64,000 nucleotides of DNA, taken from the NCBI GenBank assembly GCA_032718475.1, contig JAUCBJ010002472.1, positions 1-64,000 on the forward strand, in the 5' to 3' direction. The notes beneath the pieces were generated by a model. It did no database searches, was not told where the DNA came from, and saw only the letters and a list, made by a program, of their open reading frames with translations. The stretch's first letter is position 1, and each line of letters starts with the position of its first letter. This document shows positions 1 to 9,583 of this stretch, one piece after another. The translations under genes were made by a program, and so were the position numbers. Source of the DNA: Nemertoderma westbladi. Lineage: Eukaryota > Xenacoelomorpha > Nemertodermatida > Nemertodermatidae.

Positions 1-132
1 ACTACTGTAAATTTGTATGTATTTATTAGTTATTATTTGTATTAGTTATTGTATGTATGTAAATTTGTATGTATTTGTAATGTAAATTTGTACACTACCC
101 GCTTAAAAAGTAAGCTTGTGATAGGATTAGTC

Positions 133-2116
133 CTACAATTGCGCCAATAAAAAAAGATAAGTTATTTTCGGTAAAATAAACTTATCATTCGAGGTTAAGA
201 TCCGTAGATCCCTTCCTATAAATGTATAATAACAAACACTTGCCAACACATTGTTAATATTAATAGTAATAGCTTCTAAAGACACACGTATCACTTTGGA
301 CACATAATCTTTGCACTGTCCACGCGAGTCATCCTTGGAAACCAATAGCCAATCACCCTTATCTTCACTCATTGAGCTATCTATGTCTGCATCGCTATGT
401 TCATCGTCTCCATCATAAAGCTCCTGCAATTCCACATTTGTCAATAATTCTCCAACAGCAACTTCTGGTTCCGTATCTTCCACCGTAATAGATTTACCTG
501 GTATAACTTTGCCTCGCCTCTTCGATTGCGGTTTAGGGCTGCCAATTTGCTGCTGCCAAAGGTTGTCAATATCCCCCAGTGCTGCACGAATAGAAGTAGA
601 TGAGTCCTCAGGGTTGGGTAGCCGCCTCAACACCGTAGAGGGAATAACCCACAAACTTTAAATCCAGCTACAATATTTCTTGATTGTTGAAAGTTAATAA
701 ATATTTGTTTTAGCAATATTGGCATTACAGACTTTGGGATGGCACTCATGCTCCCACACTCCCCTCAGGTGAAAATTTAATGATAATTTATTTTTTGTTT
801 GATTGATTTTCGGGTTTTCATCAAAAGTTAATATTAAATGATAATTAGTATTAGTTAATAATATTAAAAAATTATATTTTCTATTATAAAAATAAAAACT
901 TTTATTTTATTTTAATAAAATTAATATTTGTATCCACCCCCCCCCCCCCCCCCCCCATTAATAATTTTATTTAATATATTTAATATATTTCATAATTTAT
1001 ATTTAATAATAATTTAATTACGTTGAGGCCCACTGACCTTATGGCTCGCCCCACAATTAGATTTCTATTAATTAGAATTTCCCTCTTATAGGCTCGTAAC
1101 GAGAACTCGGGCCGAGTTTTCATTGACTTTTTGCAGCAACGGCCCCCATAAGTTTCGTTCACAGCCATTTCGTTTACAGCTGGCTTTTCTAGAAATAATA
1201 TGGAGATGTAGTCGACGAACCTCAAAGTCCGATTTGCAATGGGGTCTTCGAATGGTCTCCCAAATGCGAATTCGACCTCAACGAGAAGTATAAAACTCAG
1301 GTTGGCTCGCAATACCAGCTGTTCACATACACCGTATTCCTTCCGCCACTGTTCTAGAACGGATCGCCACACTTTTTTCAGTGCCCCAAATACTGCCACA
1401 TCCAATGGCTGCAACAAAAGAGTTCATTTGGAACTAAATTGATTAATATAATATTATTCTCTTCGCATGACTGTAGAACCTTCAATGAGAAATGGTTCGT
1501 TTTGGAGGACTTTCGTTTTCATCACAGGAACTCCTGTCTTATTTAGCATTCTCGGCTTCATCAAGTTTAGTCATAAATGGAAGATATACTTCGAAGTAAA
1601 ACTTTCCTTTCAAAGGCCCATCCAAACCAACCGTTTTCTATGACAGCGTAAATGGCAGCAGGAGGTCCATTCAGAGTCCACTCAGTCCACAAATTCCCGG
1701 CCTTATATAGGCCTATAGTCATCAGTGGACAACAATCACCAACGCTATTAACACAAAACATCAGACTTGTTGTGTCCTTAGAGTGCACAGCACAACCTTA
1801 GCTTCTACCCGACGACGCAGCCCACGGCGTACTGTACAATTCTTCACACCTGGTTTGTCTACAATATAGGTTTCATCATAATTAAAATGAACTTGGTTGA
1901 TACACGCCCTTCAACTCAGTTTGAATATGGTCAAAGTAGGTGTTGATTACGTATTAACTTGTTTCTTACCATAAACAACTTAAACCAATCATTACCTGGG
2001 TAATTCATTACCTGGGTAATTGTTAGGAAATCGTGATCTGCGACCTTATTATCTAAATAATTGTTCACTACATAGCGAATATCAGTTCTTGATAGTTGAA
2101 ATTTCCAATCATCCAA
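133..2116 (-). pseudogene. Tigger/pogo-like (DDE_1) transposase remnant
   Basis: Four minus-strand open pieces keep the order of a pogo/Tigger transposase. Bases 2116-1931 encode a helix-turn-helix-like stretch ending in NYPGNDWFKLF, the usual form of the CENP-B-type DNA-binding domain. Bases 1788-1567 match the central catalytic region (HSKDTTSLMFCVNS, then a WTLNGPPAAIYAV stretch). Bases 1417-980 start with LQPLDVAVFGALKKVW, a hallmark of DDE_1 transposases just after the last catalytic acid. Bases 654-133 look like the acidic C-terminal tail. Stops and frame changes separate the pieces, and an AT-rich stretch with a run of 20 C interrupts the C-terminal half, so the gene is dead. Family membership is from motif recognition. 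I could not place terminal inverted repeats. Confidence 0.7.
655..979. other. AT-rich gap with poly-C tract
   Basis: No gene seen. The stretch is AT-rich and holds a run of 20 C at 937-956. It separates the two C-terminal pieces of the transposase remnant, so part of it may be an insertion. Confidence 0.5.
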
Positions 2117-2746
2117 ATTATTAATAGTTTTGTTAATGCCTCTTTAACATGTGTAATAATAATAATTAATATGTACAGTAGCATGCCTTACCGTATAATT
2201 AGGGTTAATGGACGTACAATGTAGGCTACAGTACAAAGTTGACATCTAATGTTAACAACATTTAGCGGAGGTGTTCCTTTTACCAGTCTAATCCTTGTGA
2301 TTTGTCACTGTGTGCAGATGAGTTACGGAATGAATAATAAACAAGTACATGTACTACTGTATACAAAGTGAAAGACAGTCAGTCAACACAGTCAGTTTGA
2401 AAAAAAGTGAAAGAAACAAAGTGTTTTCCGGTAATAATAATGGTATTTTTGTTATCCAACTCAACCTCGTGTTAGTTCATATTGATAATAGGTATGTACT
2501 GTAGGCTATTTCAAATGATTTATCCAAGTCACCCTTACGTTAGGCCTTTACAACAGTGGGCCTAGGCATGTACAGTACAACACTAAGCATATTATACTGC
2601 AAGGTTGGCAACAAATTAAAATTATGCTTCTTTCTCTTAGGTACAGTAGGCCCTACTGGTACCGATATACAGAAAATAATGACATTTACTATCATATACT
2701 TTCGATTTATTGTTGTGTACCAGGGCAACAGCAGACAAGCCAGGGC
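2117..2746. other. Unassigned stretch between transposase remnant and inverted-repeat element
   Basis: No coding signal I trust. The word TATCCAAGTCACCC at 2521-2534 recurs in direct orientation at 4472-4485. Confidence 0.4.
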
Positions 2747-4248
2747 ACAGTGGGTCAGAAACCATGTTTTGTGGCCAAAATGCATTAATTCGGAAAGTTT
2801 CTTTGTTTTAAGAAAAATTTTTCTCCAATACGGGTTTTCAAGTGTTCTGAATCGTTTGGGAAGGGTTTCGAGTTATCAATGTTTGGCGTTGTGCCATTTC
2901 TTGGCACGTGCCAAAATTAGCATATTTGGGAAATATGAAAAACAATGCCAGAATTCCGCAGCTTTTGGTTCTCATGAGTTTCCAAGTGTGCTGAGGCGAT
3001 TGCAAATAGTTTCAAATTCCGTGGTGGCACAGATTAGACAACTTAGGCACGTGGCACATGTTTGAGGCATATGGCACAAAATATGAAACTTACTATTGAT
3101 AGTCAGAAATTGATAATTTTCAGTATTTAGGGGTTTTCGAGGGTGCTGATTCGATTGCAAATAGTTTCAAATTCCGCTCTCACTCAGACGTGCCGCTTTA
3201 GTATGTGGCACATGTTTGCGGCACTTGACACAAGATACAAATATGTCTACTGCTTGATAGAAATGTACAATTTTCATTATTTACAGGATTTCAAGGGTGT
3301 TGATACGAATGCAAATATTGTCAAATCCCGCTGTTCCATAATTGTGCCACTTTAGCATGTGGCACATGTTTGCGGCACATGACATAAAATATCAAAATTT
3401 CTCCTGCTAGACAGAAATTTACAATTTTCAGTACTTATGGGTTTTCAGGGATGTTGATACGATTGAAAATGGTTTAAAATTCCGCTATCACACAGATGTG
3501 CCAGTTTAGCATGTGACACATGTTAGTGGCACATGGCTGCATGGCACAAAATGTCAAAACCTAAACTGCTAGACAGAAATTGATAATTTTCGTTATTTAC
3601 ATGTTTTCGAGGGTGCTGATTCGATTCAAACTGGTGTCAATTGTCCATCTCATTTATAAGTGCTATTTTTGGAAAGTACCAACAGTGAAATCCTTCAATT
3701 TTGGTATGGATATCAAAATTTGGATGTCATTTTTGGTCCTTTTGGGCAAATTGGGGCAACCCAGTTTAGCAATAATTTTGTTGTATATATGTTGATCTTT
3801 TATTTGAATGGTAGCTTGGGGCGTAGCAAGGCCTAGCAAAAAAAATGTTGATCCCGAAAGTTCTAGAACACATATTTTTAAGATATTTTTGTGGTTATTA
3901 AAGAATATCACTTTTAGTGCATATTTGCCTTTAAAATACTATATATTTGATTTGAAATATGAATTCGGCATACTCCTGGGAACAAATTAAAAAAAATTTT
4001 GAAATTCCTTAAAAATTGACTGATTTATCAAATATTTTCAATTTTCCTAATTTGGCATGAAAATTTAATTTTTTTTCATATAAATTTGAAATTTTGGGTT
4101 TGTCGAGCTAGATTTTCTTCCCAGACATGAAAATTTTGAAATAGTATATTTTCTGAGGTTTTCAGATATGGCGAATCGAATGGTGATATTGAAAAAAGTT
4201 TTTGAGCATATCGGTTTTTGCCTATTTTGGCCACTCTTGACCCACTGT
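2747..4248. mobile_element. Non-autonomous inverted-repeat DNA element, hAT-like ends
   Basis: The left end reads ACAGTGGGTCA (2747-2757) and the right end is its exact reverse complement (4238-4248). Further in, both sides share TGGCCAAAAT after a small length difference, so the terminal repeats extend to about 30 bases with an indel. The flanking 8 bases, GCCAGGGC and GCAGGGGC, agree at 6 of 8 positions, which would fit a decayed 8 bp target duplication as in hAT elements. No transposase is encoded. The interior carries the tandem repeat listed separately. The superfamily call is inference from the end sequence and the possible 8 bp duplication. Confidence 0.5.
2825..3640. repeat. ~155 bp tandem repeat, about five diverged units
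   Basis: Units begin near 2980, 3134, 3289, 3443 and 3604, each with a variant of GGTGCTGATTCGATT. Most also carry GTGGCACATGTTTGCGGCAC about 80 bases later and AGACAGAAATTGATAATTTTC near the unit end. A more diverged partial unit precedes at about 2835. The repeat lies wholly inside the inverted-repeat element. Confidence 0.75.
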
Positions 4249-4713
4249 GCAGGGGCCTGCCTCTCTTTAATATGCATGTATAAATTGGGTGTTACAATAA
4301 AAGCAATGTAAAATTATGTGTTTACATCAACTTGCCAAGTCTTATGTATTGTAGAAAACGTTCTATCTGCTTAATGAGCATGTCATTATAAAAATACTAT
4401 ACAGTATTTGAGCCAATCAGTGTATGCCAAAGGCTGAAATTTTTACTTAATAAAAATTATTAAATCATGATTATCCAAGTCACCCCAGTTGTTTTTTTCG
4501 TGCACCAAGGGGCACATTCAAAGTTACCAAAACTTTTCTCGAATGTCATATTTGAGTTCTATAATCGTGATCAGTGTCCAAAAAACCGCTACATGTATTG
4601 TATATACCCCAAATAAGTTAATTTTAGTGAATTATAAAAATTTTGAAAAATTTAGCACGAAAAATACTTGGAGATGGGTGCCAGAAAGGGATCACAGCAC
4701 GATAACTGACTAA
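4249..4713. other. Unassigned AT-rich stretch
   Basis: I see no gene. It holds the second copy of the TATCCAAGTCACCC word (4472-4485). Confidence 0.4.
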
Positions 4714-4913
4714 AGGCCCGTTTCCGCGCAGCTTTTTTTCAAGCTTTTTTTAGTTAAAACAATTTCTAGAAATTAATTGCTTCAAGATGAATCTGAGAAT
4801 TTTCGAATACTAAAACCTAAACTAAAGAATAAAGCTCCAAAAAAAGCTTGAAAAAAAGCTTGAAAAAAAGCTCAGAATAACCTCACATAAAAAAGCAGCG
4901 CGGAAACGGGCCT
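4714..4913. mobile_element. MITE with 16 bp terminal inverted repeats
   Basis: The left end AGGCCCGTTTCCGCGC is matched by its reverse complement at the right end (4898-4913), followed on both sides by A/T homopolymers. The 200 bp unit contains several AAAAAGCTTG words and has no coding capacity. It could fold into a long hairpin. The target duplication is not clear. Confidence 0.7.
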
Positions 4914-5539
4914 ATAGCCATGTAATTGGCGTTTCCGCTGTTGGATAGCCCATTAAATTTTAGGAAAAGTCACGAAATCTCGGTTTTCACAACAAACCTG
5001 ACTCAAAGACACAGATTAATTACAAAATAGAGATGAGTAATTAGTCAGCAGATCGTTTATATAAATAAAATACATAATAAAGGCCCTAGGGGGCCTACAC
5101 ATGAACCTTTGTGGGACACCTGACATTTCAGACTTATTCCAAATACGAATTATTTACTTTAAACAAGGTTGTATTCTAATTGTTGCCACTATAATACTAA
5201 ATAAAACTCTCTAATTCAGTGGTTACTTTAACTGTAACAACAGTTTGAAAAGCTTTAGCGTATGTGAATTAACGATGATTTATCACCGGTATATGTCCAA
5301 TTTTTTGTACTGTCGGGCACCTGGCAACGTAATAATTATTATTATTCGTTTATTTCGCGCAAGTAATTATAATACTGCACAACGTACTTATGACCGGTAA
5401 GAGTATAGTGGTAAGAGTATAGTCGGGCATAGTTGAGTAATACAGCACATTGGTGGGACATTACATACAAAATATTAATTATCATAGTTTCATAAATTAA
5501 ACAAAGAATGAATCCTAAAATATATTGAAAATTGATATT
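4914..5539. other. Unassigned stretch
   Basis: No gene, RNA or element boundary recognised. Confidence 0.35.
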
Positions 5540-5950
5540 CTATTCGGTAGCCACAATATTTCTCATTGTCGCAAGCTCCAAATTAGTAAACCCGGGCACC
5601 TCTGTGACACCACGTAAACAATTGTGTACCTCTGAACAAAAATTTGCTCTCCAACTACAACTATCTGGTGTAGGAACATATCGCTCTGCATTTACTATTG
5701 TTGGACACAAATTACACAAATCATTAACAGAACAGTCATTTGCAATTTTTCTTAAGTTTACTCCACTACGAGTCCGACAGTCATTGAATGTTAATCTGGC
5801 TAAAAAACTAATACAAAACTTGTGGGATGTATGCATACTTTTAGCAAATGAAACAAATCTGGAACACAGCAAACGTTTAGGATGACAAAATTGCACAATA
5901 TCTTCAACAATGTATCTATGTGTAGTATAAGGTAAGTCCCATATATTATG
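5540..5950 (-). pseudogene. Possible C-terminal fragment of a LINE ORF2
   Basis: A minus-strand frame, open from about 5950 to the stop at 5540, encodes a cysteine-rich sequence (VQFCHPKRLLCSRF, LTFNDCRTRSG). The residues just upstream include DLPYTTH. The C-terminus of the intact LINE ORF2 nearby has DLPYSAKH at a similar place, which suggests the 3' end of a related element in the opposite direction. The plus-strand frame over the same bases is also open but resembles nothing I know. Identity is tentative. Confidence 0.3.
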
Positions 5951-6069
5951 TTGATAGGTGTCAGGTAGTGTACAATAACAGTACAGTGTACAGCAGTAGT
6001 AATTTATGCACTCAACTTTCAGACTTTCAGAAAGATTACAGGCCTACTAGAATACTGCTATACAACTGA

Positions 6070-6340
6070 TACAAAGTCGCGGAAGGGGGTATACCGGACC
6101 GCGTGCTACCCGGCCTGACGGCTACAGCAAGCTGCTAAACTAAACAGTGAGTCTACTCTGTAGGCCTATTTCAAAAAGCCGCGGAAGGGGTATACCGGAC
6201 TGCGTGCTACGGCCTGTTCGCCTGACGGTTATAGTAAGCTGCTACGTGGGGCCCACGCCTACACTACAACGGAGAGTTTATACTCTGTACTCCTAAAACT
6301 ATAAAAAGCCACGAAAGGGGGTACCGGCAGACCGGTATTT
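6070..6340 (+). repeat. GC-rich tandem monomers upstream of LINE L ORF1
   Basis: Two and a part units are visible. Each starts with a variant of AAGCCGCGGAAGGGGGTATACCGG (near 6075, 6176 and 6304), followed by GCGTGCTAC, CCTGACGG and AAGCTGCTA. Spacing is about 102 and 128 bases. The block ends about 240 bases before the ORF1 start. By analogy with monomer-type promoters of some LINEs, it may be the element's 5' UTR promoter; that role is inference. Confidence 0.55.
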
Positions 6341-6577
6341 ATATAATTAAATGGTATAATTTGATGGTAATATTGAAGGTCGTGTTTACATCTAGCTCTC
6401 ATCTCTCATAAACCACCGTCTACTTACCTATCTGCCTTACACTACGACCACTTACACTGTACCAACGTTCCTTCATACCTGTATTGCTGCGGACCCCTAT
6501 TGCTGTATTAGTATTGTCTGTCATATAGGGCTTAGTTAAAAGACCAGTCAGCCAGTCCCCAATCTGTTAATCACGCA

Positions 6578-9500
6578 TTGTATACCAGTATACCAGCAAT
6601 GCCTCCAGTAATACACAGTCCAAAAAAGGAGTCCACGATCACTTTGACATCAGGGGGAAGGCTTTCTAGCACTACATCACCAACACTCACAGAGAAACAA
6701 TCAATCTATGATGTACCGGAAGTGCTAGTGGACACTGATAGGCCAACCGGTACTGTCAGGCATGATTATGTAACACAGGAACCAGTAAAAGCAAAAGACA
6801 AGAAGGAAGCCAGCATACTACAACCTCATGACGATACTATCTGCATAGACTTAGTAGCACCAGACAATGCAGACGCACTAGTGAAAACAATGTCACAAAT
6901 TGAACAAGACATAAACTTCTACCCAGACCTATACAATGGGTTTAATAGAGAGGCTGTCATAAAAGCAGCTAACAAAATTCACAAGAAAACATGTGACATG
7001 TTCCCTGTGAGTGATACAGAATTGAAGGACCTTGACAAAACCTCCACCCTACTAAGCGACTCTGTAATTGACTACTACTTATCAATATTGCAGCGACAAT
7101 ACGGTAATGTGGCAACCATACCCACACCTTTCTGCAAAAAGCTACACCAGGATACTTTTGATGTATCAGCTGCAATCTGTCACATCACAAGCAATGTGGA
7201 CCTCACCTATAACAATAAGGTAAAAAAAATACTCATTCCGGATATACACAGCAGCCATTTCAAATTGTATGTAGCTGACACTGCTGATAGAACAATATCC
7301 ATATACTGCTCTCTTTCTGAAACTCCTTCACCTAGAACGGCGGAGTGCATATGCAAACTGCTCAATATAATAGATAGGGTCCGCTCAGAGACAGATGCAG
7401 ACCATGCAACAAACAGGCCTGCAAATAACCATCCACATGACTGGAAAGTAAACCAAACACCAAACCCCTTTCCCAGTCAACCGAAAGGATCAGTTGATTG
7501 TGGGATATACATTTGCATGTATGCCTATGCACGGACCACAAATTTAGATTACATACCAATCCCAAAAAACACTACAAAGGATGAAATATCAGTTTTTTCA
7601 AATGAAATCCGCCAATGGTTAAAACGGTCACTACTCAACTACAAAATAGAACCGCTAGATGAAATTCCATACAATCAAACTCCAACAGCCCCACAGGCCA
7701 AGTCATCTACAAACACTACTACAATTAACCTTGGTCTGAATCCCAATCCAATTAACAAGCACTTCGAAAGTGTTAACACATCTGCCGATTTTGTCACAGC
7801 AGCTAAACAAACAAAAATAATGCAGAACCCAAAGGATGCATTTGCGAGATCACTAATTCCCTTAGGCCATGAAAGATTAAGCCAACTGCAAAAAATGTTA
7901 TTCAAGGATATTCAAGGAAGAATCTTGGGTGAATCATCAGGCTTGAATATTACACATATAAATAGACGCAGAACTGAGGAACTCGCAATGGATGTAGTAG
8001 AGTTTGCCCTTGTGATAGAAGGTAATTCATTAACACCATCTTTTAAAAAACGAGTAAACATCTCGAACATTGACACCTTTGGATTTTTCCAACTAATCGA
8101 TCTGGTTGCCAACCTCCAAGTTGAAGTAAAATCGCTAACTGCTAAATCAGAAACTGATCATTGTCAGACACAAACAATCTTAGAAAAGGTTCAGGCCTTA
8201 GAAGCAACCATTATCTCACTAGAATCTGATCTGGAGAAACTAAATTCAAGTCCATCTTTAAAAGAAAAAGGAAACCTCAATAAATTCAAAAATGCAGTTA
8301 AGAAAGGAAAGAAAAAGAAACGTAACAAAAATACACCCCCTTGCCCAGACTCCTTGGAAGATACTGACTCCAGCACTGTATCTACAGAAGATGTACTGGT
8401 AGATATCCAAGTAGAGAATACTGACCCAGTTGATACTTGGAATTCTTTCAACTTGAAAGTAAAAGAACAAGACTGGATTGTGAACCCAAATCATGTTGTA
8501 AATAACACAGCACCACCACGGTCCTACGAATTGCCCCAAAGACACGCACCACCATCAGTTCCGCATCCAACCACCATGGAGGAGGTCCTGAACTCAGACA
8601 ATGTATGGCAAGAACCAATAACAGCTACTCAATCCAACTATCATAACCACCACAACAATTTGAAGGAACACCAAAAAATAACAACCAGTAACAAGTTTGA
8701 AGCTCTAGATAATGACAGTAAAATAGCACTACTGCTGCAGAAACAGACAGATTTCTTAAGTGAACTCAAGAAATACAAGAACGATACAAACAGCAGGTAT
8801 AATATCCAAGAAGCCAATAACAATACCAGTAGTGGTGATTGTAGTCCCAGTAGTCATAACCTCTACAAGACTCAATCAAATAACTCAGGCAGACGCACAT
8901 GCACTATTGTTGTGAAAGGCCTACCTATAAACTGTAGCTCTTTCACCCTAAGCCAACTATGTTTTAAACAAGTTGGGAAATCTCCCATTAACCTTATGGT
9001 CAGGGGGAACTGGGGTGAACCAAAGGAGGCCAAAGTTATTGTGGAATTCGAAAATAAGGATATTTTTCTCCAACAATCATTATGGCCTGGTGTAAATTCT
9101 ATAGCCCACTTGGCCAGTCATAATGTGGTCTTTCCTGAAATAAGAAGAGCTGACAATCATCAACCACTACATTGGGGTCCCACAGACACTCCCAGAAACA
9201 CAAAACGACCCTACCATCACAAAGATGCCAGCATCGAAGATCATAGTAACTTCTCAAGTACCAATTCAAATAACTATCGAAGTAACTACTACACGCATAA
9301 TAAGATGAACCAAGATCGCTTCCAACGCTTGCAAAACAGTCAAAACACAGAATCATATCCTTCGGCACCTTCATCAACAGGGCAGTCTGGCTTGCTGGCC
9401 AAACATTCTCAAAGATATCACCAAAACAGAGGGAGTCAATTTCATTACATTCCCGGCATAACAGGGCAGTCTGGCTTGTTGGCCAAACATACTCAGAGAT

Positions 9501-9583
9501 ATCACCAAAACAGAGGGAGTCCATATAATTATATTCCCGGAACAGGGCATGCTTGGGATAGCAACAACTATAGGCGCTTTTAG
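6578..9583 (+). CDS. LINE L ORF1: Ulp1/adenain-like protease, coiled coil, RRM-like region
   Basis: A 1001-residue ORF. Residues about 155-325 resemble the Ulp1/adenain (C48) cysteine protease fold. His227 sits in HFKLYVAD, Gln301 in the oxyanion position, and Cys308 in SVDCGIY. The position 17 residues after the His, where Ulp1 proteases have the catalytic Asp (YVDSLS), is Cys244 in IYCSLS, so the triad is altered. Residues about 500-560 look coiled-coil. A Lys/Arg-rich stretch follows, then an RRM-like region from about 773 (RTCTIVVKGLP). The C-terminus has two tandem 28-residue repeats (TGQSGLLAKHSQRYHQNRGS type). A second Met eight codons in is an alternative start. The stop lies 35 bases inside ORF2. 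The role is presumably RNA binding and element mobility; what the protease does is unknown. Confidence 0.8.
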   Translation: MYTSIPAMPPVIHSPKKESTITLTSGGRLSSTTSPTLTEKQSIYDVPEVLVDTDRPTGTVRHDYVTQEPVKAKDKKEASILQPHDDTICIDLVAPDNADALVKTMSQIEQDINFYPDLYNGFNREAVIKAANKIHKKTCDMFPVSDTELKDLDKTSTLLSDSVIDYYLSILQRQYGNVATIPTPFCKKLHQDTFDVSAAICHITSNVDLTYNNKVKKILIPDIHSSHFKLYVADTADRTISIYCSLSETPSPRTAECICKLLNIIDRVRSETDADHATNRPANNHPHDWKVNQTPNPFPSQPKGSVDCGIYICMYAYARTTNLDYIPIPKNTTKDEISVFSNEIRQWLKRSLLNYKIEPLDEIPYNQTPTAPQAKSSTNTTTINLGLNPNPINKHFESVNTSADFVTAAKQTKIMQNPKDAFARSLIPLGHERLSQLQKMLFKDIQGRILGESSGLNITHINRRRTEELAMDVVEFALVIEGNSLTPSFKKRVNISNIDTFGFFQLIDLVANLQVEVKSLTAKSETDHCQTQTILEKVQALEATIISLESDLEKLNSSPSLKEKGNLNKFKNAVKKGKKKKRNKNTPPCPDSLEDTDSSTVSTEDVLVDIQVENTDPVDTWNSFNLKVKEQDWIVNPNHVVNNTAPPRSYELPQRHAPPSVPHPTTMEEVLNSDNVWQEPITATQSNYHNHHNNLKEHQKITTSNKFEALDNDSKIALLLQKQTDFLSELKKYKNDTNSRYNIQEANNNTSSGDCSPSSHNLYKTQSNNSGRRTCTIVVKGLPINCSSFTLSQLCFKQVGKSPINLMVRGNWGEPKEAKVIVEFENKDIFLQQSLWPGVNSIAHLASHNVVFPEIRRADNHQPLHWGPTDTPRNTKRPYHHKDASIEDHSNFSSTNSNNYRSNYYTHNKMNQDRFQRLQNSQNTESYPSAPSSTGQSGLLAKHSQRYHQNRGSQFHYIPGITGQSGLLAKHTQRYHQNRGSPYNYIPGTGHAWDSNNYRRF
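9377..9544 (+). repeat. Two in-frame 84 bp direct repeats in L ORF1
   Basis: Units start at 9377 and 9461 with ACAGGGCAGTCTGGCTTG. A further ACAGGGCA begins at 9542 and runs into the ORF2 start. Each unit encodes 28 residues rich in His, Gln, Gly and Arg. The same pair is present in copy B, 6612 bases downstream. Confidence 0.85.
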
